In this document: positions 16,832 through 25,110 of the stretch, piece by piece
Layout of the letters: each line of letters starts with the position of its first letter
How positions within the stretch are numbered: the first letter of the stretch is position 1
Source: Protaetiibacter sp.
GTDB lineage: Bacteria; Actinomycetota; Actinomycetes; Actinomycetales; Microbacteriaceae
Reading direction: 5' to 3'
NCBI GenBank assembly: GCA_030150265.1
Contig: JASLGG010000023.1
Coordinates: forward strand, 62,001 to 126,000
Length of the DNA stretch: 64,000 nucleotides
Program-made: the position numbers and the translations under genes
Notes under the pieces: generated by a model
What the model was told of the DNA's origin: nothing
The model's input: only the letters and a program-made list of their open reading frames with translations
Databases searched by the model: none

Positions 16832-18700
16832 ATGCCCCCTGCCGATCCGACGACGGCTGTCCGGGCCGTCGACATCGAGCGGACCGGTGAGCGCCTTCAC
16901 GTGCGCGCCGCCGGCTACCGGCTCGAGATCCCCGACACCAGCGCCGCCCTCTTCCGCGCCCCCGTCGCGATCCTCGCCGACGCCGACGGCGAGCCCTGGT
17001 CGTACCTGAGCCTGCTCGCCTCCGCGCACACCCGCACGGCGCCCGACGACACCGTGCGCGTCGAGCGCATCGACGCCGAGGAGCGCGACGGCGCCGTCGA
17101 GATCCGCGTCGTGGCGCGCAGCAGCGTCTGGCTGCGCCGCGACCTCGTGCTGCGGTGCACCCCCGACGCGGTCGAGGTGCGCCTCGAGCTCTCGGGCTCG
17201 GGAGAGCTCACCGACCTCACCCTCTTCGGCGGAACGGGCGCCATGCCCAACTCGGCCAGCGGGGTGTTCCGCTCCGACATCCGCTTCGCCGGCGTGCTGG
17301 TGCCCGCGGCCACCGAGCCCGTGCAGTTCGTGCGGCCCTCCGCGACGCCCGCCGTGCTCGGGGTCGTGGGCGACGCGGATGCCGGGCGGCTCAACGCGGT
17401 CTTCTCGCCGCCGCCGCTCGCCTTCGGCCTCGCCCGGTCGGCGCCCGTCGAGCCGACACGGCCTCCCACGGGCGACTGGCTCGGCATGTGGCTGCGCGCG
17501 CCCGTGCGGGAGCTCACCATGACGGCCATGCGCTACGCCCCCCTCGACGGCGGCTTCCTCGTGCAGCTCGACTACGAGGGGCACACGCCCGTGTGGGGCG
17601 AGTGGGTCTCCCCCGTCGTCGTGCTGCGTCCCGTCGACTCCGGCTGGGGGGTGCTCGAGGCCTACCGCGACGACCTCGTCGCGCACGGTCACGCCCCGGC
17701 GCCGCGGCGCGCCGCGGACTGGTGGCACGAGCCGCTGTTCTGCGGCTGGGGCGCGCAGTGCGCGCGCGCGGCGCACCGGCTGCACCACGACGATCCGGAT
17801 GTCGCCACCGGCCCGCTGGACTCGGTCGAGGAGGACGTCGCCACCGTGCGCGCCGCGCCCGAGTTCGCGCGCGCGGACGTCTACGACGCCTTCCTCGCCC
17901 GGCTCGGGGCGCACGCCGTCGACCCCGGCACGATCGTCATCGACGACCGCTGGCAGGCGAGCTACGGCACGGGCGAGGTCGACACCGGCAAGTGGCCCGA
18001 CCTCCGCGCCTGGATCGCCGCCCGGCACGCCGAGGGCCGCCGCGTGCTGCTGTGGTGGAAGGCCTGGGATGCCGAGGGCGTGCCGGCCGAGGAGTGCGTG
18101 CGCAACGCGGTCGGCGACCCCGTCACGGTCGACGCCGGGCATCCCGGATACCGCGCGCGCCTCGCCGGCATCGTGCGCCACCTGCTCGGGCCCGACGGCC
18201 TCGACGCCGACGGCTTCAAGATCGACTTCACCCAGCGGGGGCCGAGCGGCGAGAGCCTGACCGGCACCGACGGCGTGTGGGGCATCGCGGCCGTGCACCT
18301 CCTGCTCGAGACCATCGCGAGCGCCGCGCGCGAGGCGAAGCCGGATGCGCTGCTCGTGGCGCACGCCGTGCACCCCTCCTTCGGCGACGTGTGCGACATG
18401 GTGCGGCTCAACGACGTCACCGAGCGCGACGTGCAGCGCCGGCGGGTGCCGGTCACCGACCAGCTCGAGATGCGCCACGGCATCGCCTCCCGAGTGCTGC
18501 CCGAGCATCTCGTCGACACCGACCAGTGGCCGATGCCCGACCGCGCCTCGTGGCTCTCCTACGTCGAGGCCCAGCCGCGCTACGGCGTGCCCGCCCTCTA
18601 CTACGTGGAGGCGATCGACAACAGCGGCGAGCGCATCGAGGCCGCCGACCTGGAGGCGGTCGCGGCGAGCTGGCGCGCCTACCGGGAGGCGCGGGCATGA
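16832..18700 (+). CDS. Clan GH-D-like retaining glycosidase (GH36/GH31-type barrel)
   Basis: 622 residues with an N-terminal beta-sandwich (about 1-290) and a TIM barrel. IDDRWQASYG (near 369), RVLLWWKAW and DGFKIDFTQ (near 460, with the likely nucleophile Asp in KIDF) follow the order of GH36/GH31 alpha-glycosidases, and MVRLNDVTERD is a plausible acid/base segment. No signal peptide is present, so it acts in the cytoplasm. The best GH36 motifs are only partly conserved, so the exact family and substrate are open; an alpha-linked galactose-, glucose- or GalNAc-containing oligosaccharide is likely. The ATG appears leaderless. The stop overlaps the next start (ATGA). Confidence 0.72.
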   Translation: MPPADPTTAVRAVDIERTGERLHVRAAGYRLEIPDTSAALFRAPVAILADADGEPWSYLSLLASAHTRTAPDDTVRVERIDAEERDGAVEIRVVARSSVWLRRDLVLRCTPDAVEVRLELSGSGELTDLTLFGGTGAMPNSASGVFRSDIRFAGVLVPAATEPVQFVRPSATPAVLGVVGDADAGRLNAVFSPPPLAFGLARSAPVEPTRPPTGDWLGMWLRAPVRELTMTAMRYAPLDGGFLVQLDYEGHTPVWGEWVSPVVVLRPVDSGWGVLEAYRDDLVAHGHAPAPRRAADWWHEPLFCGWGAQCARAAHRLHHDDPDVATGPLDSVEEDVATVRAAPEFARADVYDAFLARLGAHAVDPGTIVIDDRWQASYGTGEVDTGKWPDLRAWIAARHAEGRRVLLWWKAWDAEGVPAEECVRNAVGDPVTVDAGHPGYRARLAGIVRHLLGPDGLDADGFKIDFTQRGPSGESLTGTDGVWGIAAVHLLLETIASAAREAKPDALLVAHAVHPSFGDVCDMVRLNDVTERDVQRRRVPVTDQLEMRHGIASRVLPEHLVDTDQWPMPDRASWLSYVEAQPRYGVPALYYVEAIDNSGERIEAADLEAVAASWRAYREARA

Positions 18701-20547
18701 GCGCCGCGCCTCGCGAGGTGGCCCGCGGCGTCTGGCTCGTGCCCGACACCTGCAACGTCTACCTGGTGCTCGCCGAGGAGCCGGACGCCGAGGGGGCGCG
18801 CACCGCCGTCGCGATCGACTTCGGCGCCGGCGCCGCGCTCGACCACCTCGCCGAGCTGGGCGTCGACCGCATCACCGACGTGGTCATGACCCATCACCAT
18901 CGCGACCAGGGGCAGGGTCTGCCGCGCGCCGTCGCGCACGGCGCCCGCATCCACGTGCCGCCGGTCGAGGTCGACCTCTTCGCGCACGTGGACGAGATGT
19001 GGGCCACCCGCCAGCTCGAGAACGACTACAACGTGCGTCAGGACCGCTTCTCGCTGCTCGAGCCGGTGCCCGTGCACGCGACCGTGCCCGAGTACCGCTG
19101 GTTCGGCGTCGGCGGCGTCGAGCTGTGCCCCCTGCCGACGCCGGGCCACACGGTGGGCTCCGTGAGCTACCTGCTCGACCGCGACGGCGAGCGGCTCGTC
19201 TTCACGGGCGACCTCATCTACGGGCCCGGCAAGGTCTGGTCGCTCGCGGCCACCCAGTGGAGCTACACGGCCACCGAGGGCCCCGCGATGACGGTGCTCA
19301 GCTGCCACCTGCTGCGCGACGAGCGCCCCGACCGCCTGCTGCCCTCGCACGGCGAGGTGATGCGGGACGCCGACGGCGCGCTCGCGCTGCTCGCCGAGCG
19401 GATGAACGCCTACGTCGACTCCCGCCGCTGGCACGACTGGGATCTCCTCGACCGCCTGCGCAACCCCTACGTGCAGCTCACCGACCACCTGCTGCTCAAC
19501 CGCTCGAGCATGTCGTGCAGCTACGTGCTGCTCTCGGCGACCGGCGAGGCGCTGCTCGTCGACTACGGCTACGACATGACCACGGGCCTCCCCACCGGGC
19601 AGGACCGCGCATCCCGCCGCCCGTGGCTCGCCTCGCTGCCCGCGCTCAAGCAGCAGTTCGGCGTGGCGCGCATCTCGGCCGTGCTCGCGACCCACTACCA
19701 CGACGATCACGTGGCGGGGATGCCGCTGCTGCGCGCGGTCGAGGGCACGGAGATCTGGGCACCCGAGCACGTCGTGCCGGTGCTCGCCGACCCCTGGGAG
19801 CACGACCTGCCGTGCCAGTGGTACGAGCCGATCCTCGCCGACCGCGCGCTGCCGCTCGGCGAGACGGTGCGCTGGAACGAGTACGAGATCACCGTGCACG
19901 ACCAGCCGGGTCACACGCTCTTCGCCGCGGCCTTCGAGGTGACGGTCGACGGGGTGACCGTCGTGTTCACCGGCGACCAGCAGGAGAACCTCGGAATCCC
20001 GGGCGAGCGCCGCGAGATCCTGAACTACCAGTACCGCAACCGCTTCCGGATCGGGGACTACGTGGCGAGCGCGAAGCTCTACCGCCGCATCGCACCCGGC
20101 CTGCTGCTCAGCGGGCACTGGGAGCCGCGCACCACCGACGCCGGGTACCTCGACTACCTGCTCGCGGCGGGCGAGAACCTCGACGAGCTGCACCGCGAGC
20201 TGCTGCCGCTCGACGAGCTCGACCTGGGGGCGGATGGGGTGCTCTGCCGCCTCGCGCCGTATCGCGCGGCGACGACGACGGGCGGCGCGCTCGTGTACCG
20301 CGCGACGGTGCGGAATCCGCATCCGCAGCATGCCGAGGCGGTGCTGACTCCCGTCGTGCCGGAGGGCTGGACGATCGAGCCCGCCGAGGCGCGGGTGATG
20401 CTCGACCCCGGCGAGGAGCGCGAGGTGGCCTTCGCGGTGACCGCGGGCGCGGCGCCGGCGCGGCGCGCGCGGCTCGCGCTCGACGTCACGATCGGGAGCC
20501 TGCGGCTCGGCCAGCACGTGGAGGCGCTCGTCGACGTGGCGGGCTGA
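18697..20547 (+). CDS. Tandem metallo-beta-lactamase-fold protein with a C-terminal beta domain
   Basis: 616 residues carrying two complete metallo-beta-lactamase folds in one chain. Domain 1 (about 1-230) has THHHRDQGQG, PTPGHTVGS, TGDL and SHGE, so its HxHxDH motif ends in Gln instead of His. Domain 2 (about 255-500) has the canonical THYHDDH, QPGHTLF, TGDQ and SGHWEP. Residues 510-616 form a beta-sandwich-like tail (NPHPQHAEAVLTPVVPEGW). There is no signal peptide. It is coupled by ATGA to the preceding glycosidase, so a role as hydrolase, lactonase or oxidoreductase on a sugar derivative is likely. No characterised family was recognised. Confidence 0.75.
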   Translation: MSAAPREVARGVWLVPDTCNVYLVLAEEPDAEGARTAVAIDFGAGAALDHLAELGVDRITDVVMTHHHRDQGQGLPRAVAHGARIHVPPVEVDLFAHVDEMWATRQLENDYNVRQDRFSLLEPVPVHATVPEYRWFGVGGVELCPLPTPGHTVGSVSYLLDRDGERLVFTGDLIYGPGKVWSLAATQWSYTATEGPAMTVLSCHLLRDERPDRLLPSHGEVMRDADGALALLAERMNAYVDSRRWHDWDLLDRLRNPYVQLTDHLLLNRSSMSCSYVLLSATGEALLVDYGYDMTTGLPTGQDRASRRPWLASLPALKQQFGVARISAVLATHYHDDHVAGMPLLRAVEGTEIWAPEHVVPVLADPWEHDLPCQWYEPILADRALPLGETVRWNEYEITVHDQPGHTLFAAAFEVTVDGVTVVFTGDQQENLGIPGERREILNYQYRNRFRIGDYVASAKLYRRIAPGLLLSGHWEPRTTDAGYLDYLLAAGENLDELHRELLPLDELDLGADGVLCRLAPYRAATTTGGALVYRATVRNPHPQHAEAVLTPVVPEGWTIEPAEARVMLDPGEEREVAFAVTAGAAPARRARLALDVTIGSLRLGQHVEALVDVAG

Positions 20548-20570
20548 GCGCGCGGCCGGCGTGGTGAGCT

Positions 20571-20586
20571 GGTTTCGAGACGCGTC
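20571..20586. repeat. Intergenic repeat GGTTTCGAGACGCGTC, copy 2
   Basis: Exact copy of the 16-mer at 2137-2152, again followed by CCTAGGTC (20589-20596). The stop codon of the small membrane protein at 20590-20778 lies inside the repeat tail. It separates two converging genes. Confidence 0.6.
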
Positions 20587-20589
20587 GCC

Positions 20590-20778
20590 CTAGGTCAGCG
20601 CGTGCGGATGCTCCGGCGGCACGGGTGAGGGCGAGGACGCCGGGACGCACGGCCGGTGCAGCGGTGAGATCGCGCGCGGCCGCCGGCGGCCCACCGCATG
20701 GGTGACGAGCACGGTCGCCGGCACGGCGACCACGAGGGTGATGCCCACGGTGAGCGGCGTGCGGGCGTTCCCGAGCAT
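20590..20778 (-). CDS. Small single-pass membrane protein
   Basis: 62 residues. The ATG is preceded by a perfect AAGGAG ribosome-binding site five bases away, which is the main reason to believe in the gene. Residues 8-28 (PLTVGITLVVAVPATVLVTHA) form one transmembrane helix followed by a basic segment (GRRRPR) and a proline-rich tail. No family was recognised. It is convergent with the tandem metallo-beta-lactamase gene and divergent from the ROK kinase at 20971. Its stop codon is supplied by the dispersed repeat at 20571-20596. Confidence 0.55.
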   Translation of the reverse strand: MLGNARTPLTVGITLVVAVPATVLVTHAVGRRRPRAISPLHRPCVPASSPSPVPPEHPHALT

Positions 20779-20880
20779 GGGGTCTCCTTATCCGGTTGCG
20801 AGGTGTCCCCCCAGACTGCGAGCCCCCGTGTTCTCACGCCAGGGCTTGCATTCCCCTTGGCGACGTGCAAGCGTTGCGCG

Positions 20881-20910
20881 TTGCCCCGAGGGCCGCACGT
20901 CGCATATAGT
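20881..20910 (+). promoter_or_regulatory. Promoter of the second ROK kinase
   Basis: TTGCCC (20881-20886), an 18-base spacer and TATAGT (20905-20910). The type A operator begins four bases downstream and would cover the transcription start, as expected for simple repression. Confidence 0.6.
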
Positions 20911-20913
20911 GCG

Positions 20914-20931
20914 TGTGGCATCGTTACCACA
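20914..20931. promoter_or_regulatory. Type A operator palindrome TGTGGCATCGTTACCACA
   Basis: Differs at one position from the site at 4255-4272. It overlaps the start of transcription for the gene at 20971. Confidence 0.75.
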
Positions 20932-20970
20932 TGCCGACCACATGACGTCGGGCGAGGAGAGACCCCACAG

Positions 20971-21915
20971 ATGGACGCCGCGCTCGCGCTCGACATCGGC
21001 GGCACGAAGCTCGCGGCCGGTGTCGTCACCCCCGACGGCGCGGTCCACGGCTTCGTCGTCGAGCCCACGCGGCGCGACGAAGGCCCCGACGTCATCCTGT
21101 CGCGCCTCTTCGACCTCGGCCGCCGGGCGATCGCGGAGGCCGCGGATGTCGCGGGTCCCGTGGGCGCGGTCGGCGTCTCCTGCGGCGGGCCGCTCGACGC
21201 CGCCGCCGGCGTGCTCGTGAACCCGCTGCACCTGCCGGGCTGGATCGACGTGCCGGTCACCCGGCTCGCGAGCGAGGCGTTCGGCCTCCCCGCCTACCTC
21301 GAGAACGACGCGACGCTCGCCGCGCTGGCCGAGTACCGCCACGGAGCCGCGCGCGGAACGCGCTCGGCGATCTACCTCACGATCTCGACGGGCATCGGCG
21401 GGGGCGCGGTCTTCGACGGACGGCTCTACCTCGGCGCCGCGGGCAACGGCGGCGAGTTCGGCCACATCACCGTCGTGCGCGGGGGCCGGGAGTGCCTGTG
21501 CGGGCGCCGCGGCTGCCTGGAGGCCTACGCATCCGGAACCTTCATCGGGCGCCGCGCCGACGAGCGCATCGCCCGGGGAGACCTGGTCACCCGGCTCGTG
21601 GCGCCGACCACCGCCGAGCAGGTGGCGCGGGCGGCCACCGCGGGCGACCCGCTGGGCGGCGTGATCTGGAACGAGACGGTCGAGCTGCTCGGGCAGGCGG
21701 TCACCGACTTCGTCAACATCCTCGAGCCCGACGTGGTCGTGCTCGGCGGCGGCGTGACCCGCTCGGGCTCGCAGCTTCTCGACCCGGTGCGGCGCATCGT
21801 GGCCGAGGGCGCGATGGCCCCCGCGGCGGCCGCGGCCCGCGTCGAGCTCGCAGCACTCGGCGACGCCGTGTGCGTCGTCGGCGCGGGGGAGCTGGCCCTC
21901 GACTCCGCCCGCTGA
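20971..21915 (+). CDS. ROK-family sugar kinase, second copy
   Basis: 314 residues from an ATG with GAGGAGAG upstream. ALDIGGTKLAAGVV (6-19) is the ATP-binding loop, NGGEFGH the sugar-binding motif, and CLCGRRGCLEAYASG (from about 175) the zinc site. The protein is strongly similar along its length to the kinase at 7931-8902 (shared GISCGGPLDA/GVSCGGPLDA and YASGT segments), so the two are paralogues. This copy is under a type A operator, the other under type B, which suggests kinases for two sugars or two induction signals. It converges on the aminotransferase gene with only two bases between the stops. Confidence 0.9.
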   Translation: MDAALALDIGGTKLAAGVVTPDGAVHGFVVEPTRRDEGPDVILSRLFDLGRRAIAEAADVAGPVGAVGVSCGGPLDAAAGVLVNPLHLPGWIDVPVTRLASEAFGLPAYLENDATLAALAEYRHGAARGTRSAIYLTISTGIGGGAVFDGRLYLGAAGNGGEFGHITVVRGGRECLCGRRGCLEAYASGTFIGRRADERIARGDLVTRLVAPTTAEQVARAATAGDPLGGVIWNETVELLGQAVTDFVNILEPDVVVLGGGVTRSGSQLLDPVRRIVAEGAMAPAAAAARVELAALGDAVCVVGAGELALDSAR

Positions 21916-21917
21916 GG

Positions 21918-23087
21918 TCAGGCCTCTGCCATGACCCGCCACACGGCATCCGCGGCGGCGCCCACGTCGACCGGCACCCCGAGGTCGCGCAGCCCCTGGC
22001 CGAGCGCGGTCACGGCGACGAGCGGGTAGCCCGAGCGCGCGCTGAGGCCCATGTGGCCGATGCAGACGATCTCGGTCTTCAGCGAGCCTCGCCCCATCGA
22101 GATCATGACGCCCTGGTGCTCGCGCACGTGGGCGACCACCTGCGCGGGGGTGAGGCCCTCGGGGCACCGGATGGCGGTGCTGCAGTTCGCGGCGAAGCGC
22201 TCCTCCGTCGCCCACACCCTGAGCCCCATCGCCTCGATGCCCGCGCGGGTGGCGCGGGCCGCCCGCGCATGGCGCTCGATCGAGGCCTCGATCCCGCCGA
22301 GGTCCTCGAGCTCGTCGACGGCCACATCGAGCGCGACGATCTCGGAGACCGACGGCGCGTGCAGGAACTCGGTGTGCTCGCTGTCGATCCAGCGGGTCTT
22401 CCAGTCGAGCAGCGAGAGGAAGGAGCCGCGCGGAGCGCTCGGGTTGGCGCGCATCCTCTCCCAGGCCGCCGGGCTCACGCTCACGATCGAGATGCCGGGC
22501 GTCGCGCCGAGCCCCTTGTGCGGGGCGACCACGCCGATGTCGACGTGCCACGCGTCGATGAGGAGCTCGGAGGTCGCGAAGGTCGCCACGGTGTCGGCGA
22601 GCAGCAGGGCGCCGTGCCGGTGCGCGATCTCGCCGATCTCGGCGAGCGGGTTGAGGGTGCCGGACGGCGTCTCGCAGTGCACGACGGCGACGCACGCGAT
22701 GTCGCCGTGCTCGGCGAGCAGGCGCTCCACCTCGGCGGGGTCGGCGCCCTGGTCGTAGGGCACCTCGAGCGTCACGACCTCGCCGCCCGCGTCGCGCAGC
22801 CAGTCGCCGAACCAGTCGGCGTACGGGCCCTGCACGATGTTGAGCCACTTCGTGCCCGGGCCGGTGAGCCCGCGCGCCGCCGCCTCGAGCCCGAGAACGG
22901 CCTCCCCCTGCATGAGCGCGATGTCGTTCGTCGTGCCCATGAGCGCGGCGAGCCGCCGCTCGAGCCGCAGGAAGCGCTCGATGAAGAGCGGGTCGGTGTC
23001 GTAGGTGACCTGGCTGCTCAGCGCGGCCCGCACCCGGTCGGACATCATCGTGGGGCCCGAGGTCAGCGTGAAGCTCGCGGCGTGCAT
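21918..23087 (-). CDS. Class V aminotransferase, alanine/serine-glyoxylate type
   Basis: 389 residues; the ATG is chosen for its AAGGAG site five bases upstream. The PLP-binding Lys lies in APHKGLGATPG (near 190), and the upstream HCETPSGTLNP, ADTVATFATSEL and C-terminal GHMGLSARSG match the family of alanine-glyoxylate, serine-pyruvate and ureidoglycine-glyoxylate aminotransferases. It is a cytoplasmic PLP enzyme that moves an amino group onto glyoxylate or pyruvate. Its link to the sugar genes is unclear; it may process an amino-acid side product. It is divergent from the secreted GH114 gene, and the long intergenic region between them contains several palindromes. Confidence 0.85.
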   Translation of the reverse strand: MHAASFTLTSGPTMMSDRVRAALSSQVTYDTDPLFIERFLRLERRLAALMGTTNDIALMQGEAVLGLEAAARGLTGPGTKWLNIVQGPYADWFGDWLRDAGGEVVTLEVPYDQGADPAEVERLLAEHGDIACVAVVHCETPSGTLNPLAEIGEIAHRHGALLLADTVATFATSELLIDAWHVDIGVVAPHKGLGATPGISIVSVSPAAWERMRANPSAPRGSFLSLLDWKTRWIDSEHTEFLHAPSVSEIVALDVAVDELEDLGGIEASIERHARAARATRAGIEAMGLRVWATEERFAANCSTAIRCPEGLTPAQVVAHVREHQGVMISMGRGSLKTEIVCIGHMGLSARSGYPLVAVTALGQGLRDLGVPVDVGAAADAVWRVMAEA

Positions 23088-23147
23088 GTCGTCTCCTTCT
23101 GCCGGACGCGACGCTGCGCCCGGATCACCTCCGTGCATTCTCACATT

Positions 23148-23165
23148 TTGAGAGCAACTTCTCAA
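23148..23165. promoter_or_regulatory. Palindrome TTGAGAGCAACTTCTCAA upstream of the aminotransferase
   Basis: Perfect six-base arms around a six-base centre, 61 bases before the aminotransferase start. A second overlapping dyad (TCTCA at 23139 and TGAGA at 23149) extends it. Likely an operator; the regulator is unknown. Confidence 0.45.
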
Positions 23166-23223
23166 GAAATGAGCGGATGCGATCCGGGCCTCGTGACGCC
23201 GGCGACGGAGCGCGCATCCGAAG

Positions 23224-23258
23224 TGAGCGAACAATCGGAATACATGAGCGATTGCTCA
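23224..23258. promoter_or_regulatory. TGAGCGA boxes in the GH114 promoter
   Basis: TGAGCGAA (23224-23231) and, 21 bases on, TGAGCGATTGCTCA (23245-23258), itself a near-perfect dyad. The first box is the exact reverse complement of TTCGCTCA found before the solute-binding protein (34374) and before the DeoR gene (37940). A DeoR-type repressor site is the likely reading. Confidence 0.5.
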
Positions 23259-23331
23259 CGTGGTCGCGCTCTCCCTCAGTAGCTTTTCGCCACACAGGCC
23301 GCCGGACGCGCGGCCGGAGGAGAGGACAGCA

Positions 23332-25056
23332 ATGCAGCGAACCAGCTCCACCCCACGATCGGCTCCGGCCACTGCCCCGAGATTCCGGCTCGCGGCCCTC
23401 GGCGCCGCCCTGCTCACGGCGGCGGGCCTCGTCAACGCCGCGCCCGCGCTGGCCGCGACCACCACCCTCGCACCCGCCTCGATCACCACGAGCGCGGGCA
23501 GCATCGGCAGCGGCCAGACGGTCGCCAACCTCGCGGTGAGGGACCAGTCCGGCACGCAGGACACCTGGAACAAGTACGTCGAGTTCATCGGCGCCTACGA
23601 CGGCTACCGCAGCTACGCCCTGCCCGGCTCCGTCAACCCCGCCGACGTCACGGCCGTCGAGGTGAGCGTGAACTATCGCGGTCCCGCGACGGCCCAGCAG
23701 ACCTGGACCTGGTCGCTCTACAACTGGACCACGAGCAGCTGGACCTCGGTCGGCACCAACGCGACCGCCCCGGCATGGGGCAGCTGGAAGCTGCTGAGCT
23801 TCCCGTCGCCGAGCGGCGCCGCCGCCTACGTGAGCGGGACCGGCGCCATCCGGGTGCAGCTCAAGGCGAACAACGCGACGGATGCCGCCGACATCGACTA
23901 CGAGTCGGTGCTCGTCACGAGCAGCGCCGGCACGGCCGACACGACCCCGCCGAGCACGCCGACGGGCCTCGCCGTGAGCGGCACGCCCACCACGAGCTCG
24001 GTCGCCCTCACCTGGGCGGCATCGACCGACAACGTCGGCGTGACGGGCTACGAGGTGTTCCAGAACGGCGGCACGACACCGGTGGCCACCCCCGCGGGCA
24101 CCAGCGCCACGATCGGCGGCCTGGCTGCCGGCACGAGCTACAGCTTCACCGTGAAGGCCCGGGATGCCGCCGGCAACCGCTCCGCGGCATCCGCGGCCGT
24201 GAGCGCCACCACGGCGACGAGCGGCGGCGGGACCGGCTACACGCTGCCCCCGGCGAACGGCAAGTTCTCGTACCAGCTGGGCGGCTCCTACACCCCCGAG
24301 AGCGGCGTGCAGGTCGTGAGCCGCGACCGCACCTCGGCCCCGGCCGGCGCCGGCTACTACAACATCTGCTACGTCAACCTGCTGCAGACGCAGCCGGACG
24401 AGGCGGGGCAGTCGACCACCAACCCGCCGTACGGCACCACCCAGTGGTGGAAGAACAACCACCCGGGGCTCCTGCTGAAGGACTCGAGCGGCAAGGTGAT
24501 CGTCGACGCCGACTGGAACGAGGCGCTCTTCGACGTGCGCACGGCCGCCAACCGCTCGGCGCTGCTCGCGATCCAGGGCGGCTGGTTCCAGGGCTGCAAG
24601 GACGCCGGCTATCAGGCGGTCGAGCCCGACAACCTCGACGCCTTCGCCCGGTCGAAGAACCTCATCACCTTCGCCCAGACGCGCGCCTACCTCGAGCTCG
24701 TCGTGCCCTACGTGCACGGCATCGGCCTCGCGATCGCGCAGAAGAACGCCTCCGACAGCCCCGGCGGCTACGGCGGCATCGGCGCGACCTTCGTCGGCGG
24801 CACCGAGGGCTTCGACTTCGCGATCGCGGAGGAGTGCGCGGCGTACACCGAGTGCGGCAACTACACGAGCGTCTACGGCGCCCTCGTGTACGAGATCGAG
24901 TACACCGACAACAACCCCAACCAGACGCGCTCCGGCGTGACGAAGAAGGCCTACGCCTGGATCTGCCAGGACGACGGCGCGACGCGGTCGATCATCCTGC
25001 GCGACCGGAACGTGGTTCCGGCGGGCACGAGCGGCTACTTCTACCAGGAGTGCTGA
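23332..25056 (+). CDS. Secreted GH114 endo-alpha-1,4-polygalactosaminidase with fibronectin III domain
   Basis: 574 residues from an ATG with GGAGGAGAGG upstream. Residues 1-42 are a Sec signal peptide cut after ALA. Residues 43-200 form a beta-rich domain (Trp-rich, TWTWSLYNW), possibly carbohydrate-binding. A fibronectin type III module starts at PPSTPTGLAV (about 205) and ends in SATTAT (about 300). The GH114 barrel covers 305-574 with DADWNEALFDVR, the hallmark VEPDNLDAF (near 432) and GLAIAQKN. GH114 enzymes cut alpha-1,4-linked galactosamine polymers such as the fungal galactosaminogalactan. TGAGCGA boxes in the promoter suggest co-control with the downstream uptake genes. A strong hairpin follows the stop. 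Confidence 0.88.
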   Translation: MQRTSSTPRSAPATAPRFRLAALGAALLTAAGLVNAAPALAATTTLAPASITTSAGSIGSGQTVANLAVRDQSGTQDTWNKYVEFIGAYDGYRSYALPGSVNPADVTAVEVSVNYRGPATAQQTWTWSLYNWTTSSWTSVGTNATAPAWGSWKLLSFPSPSGAAAYVSGTGAIRVQLKANNATDAADIDYESVLVTSSAGTADTTPPSTPTGLAVSGTPTTSSVALTWAASTDNVGVTGYEVFQNGGTTPVATPAGTSATIGGLAAGTSYSFTVKARDAAGNRSAASAAVSATTATSGGGTGYTLPPANGKFSYQLGGSYTPESGVQVVSRDRTSAPAGAGYYNICYVNLLQTQPDEAGQSTTNPPYGTTQWWKNNHPGLLLKDSSGKVIVDADWNEALFDVRTAANRSALLAIQGGWFQGCKDAGYQAVEPDNLDAFARSKNLITFAQTRAYLELVVPYVHGIGLAIAQKNASDSPGGYGGIGATFVGGTEGFDFAIAEECAAYTECGNYTSVYGALVYEIEYTDNNPNQTRSGVTKKAYAWICQDDGATRSIILRDRNVVPAGTSGYFYQEC

Positions 25057-25069
25057 GCGGCTGAGCGGC

Positions 25070-25099
25070 GGCGCCCCGGGCCCTCGGGTCCGGGGCGCC
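25070..25099. terminator. Bidirectional hairpin between convergent GH114 and GH36 genes
   Basis: GGCGCCCCGG (25070-25079) pairs perfectly with CCGGGGCGCC (25090-25099) across a ten-base loop, in the 54-base gap between two converging stops. Confidence 0.7.
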
Positions 25100-25110
25100 G
25101 TGCCGTGCGC

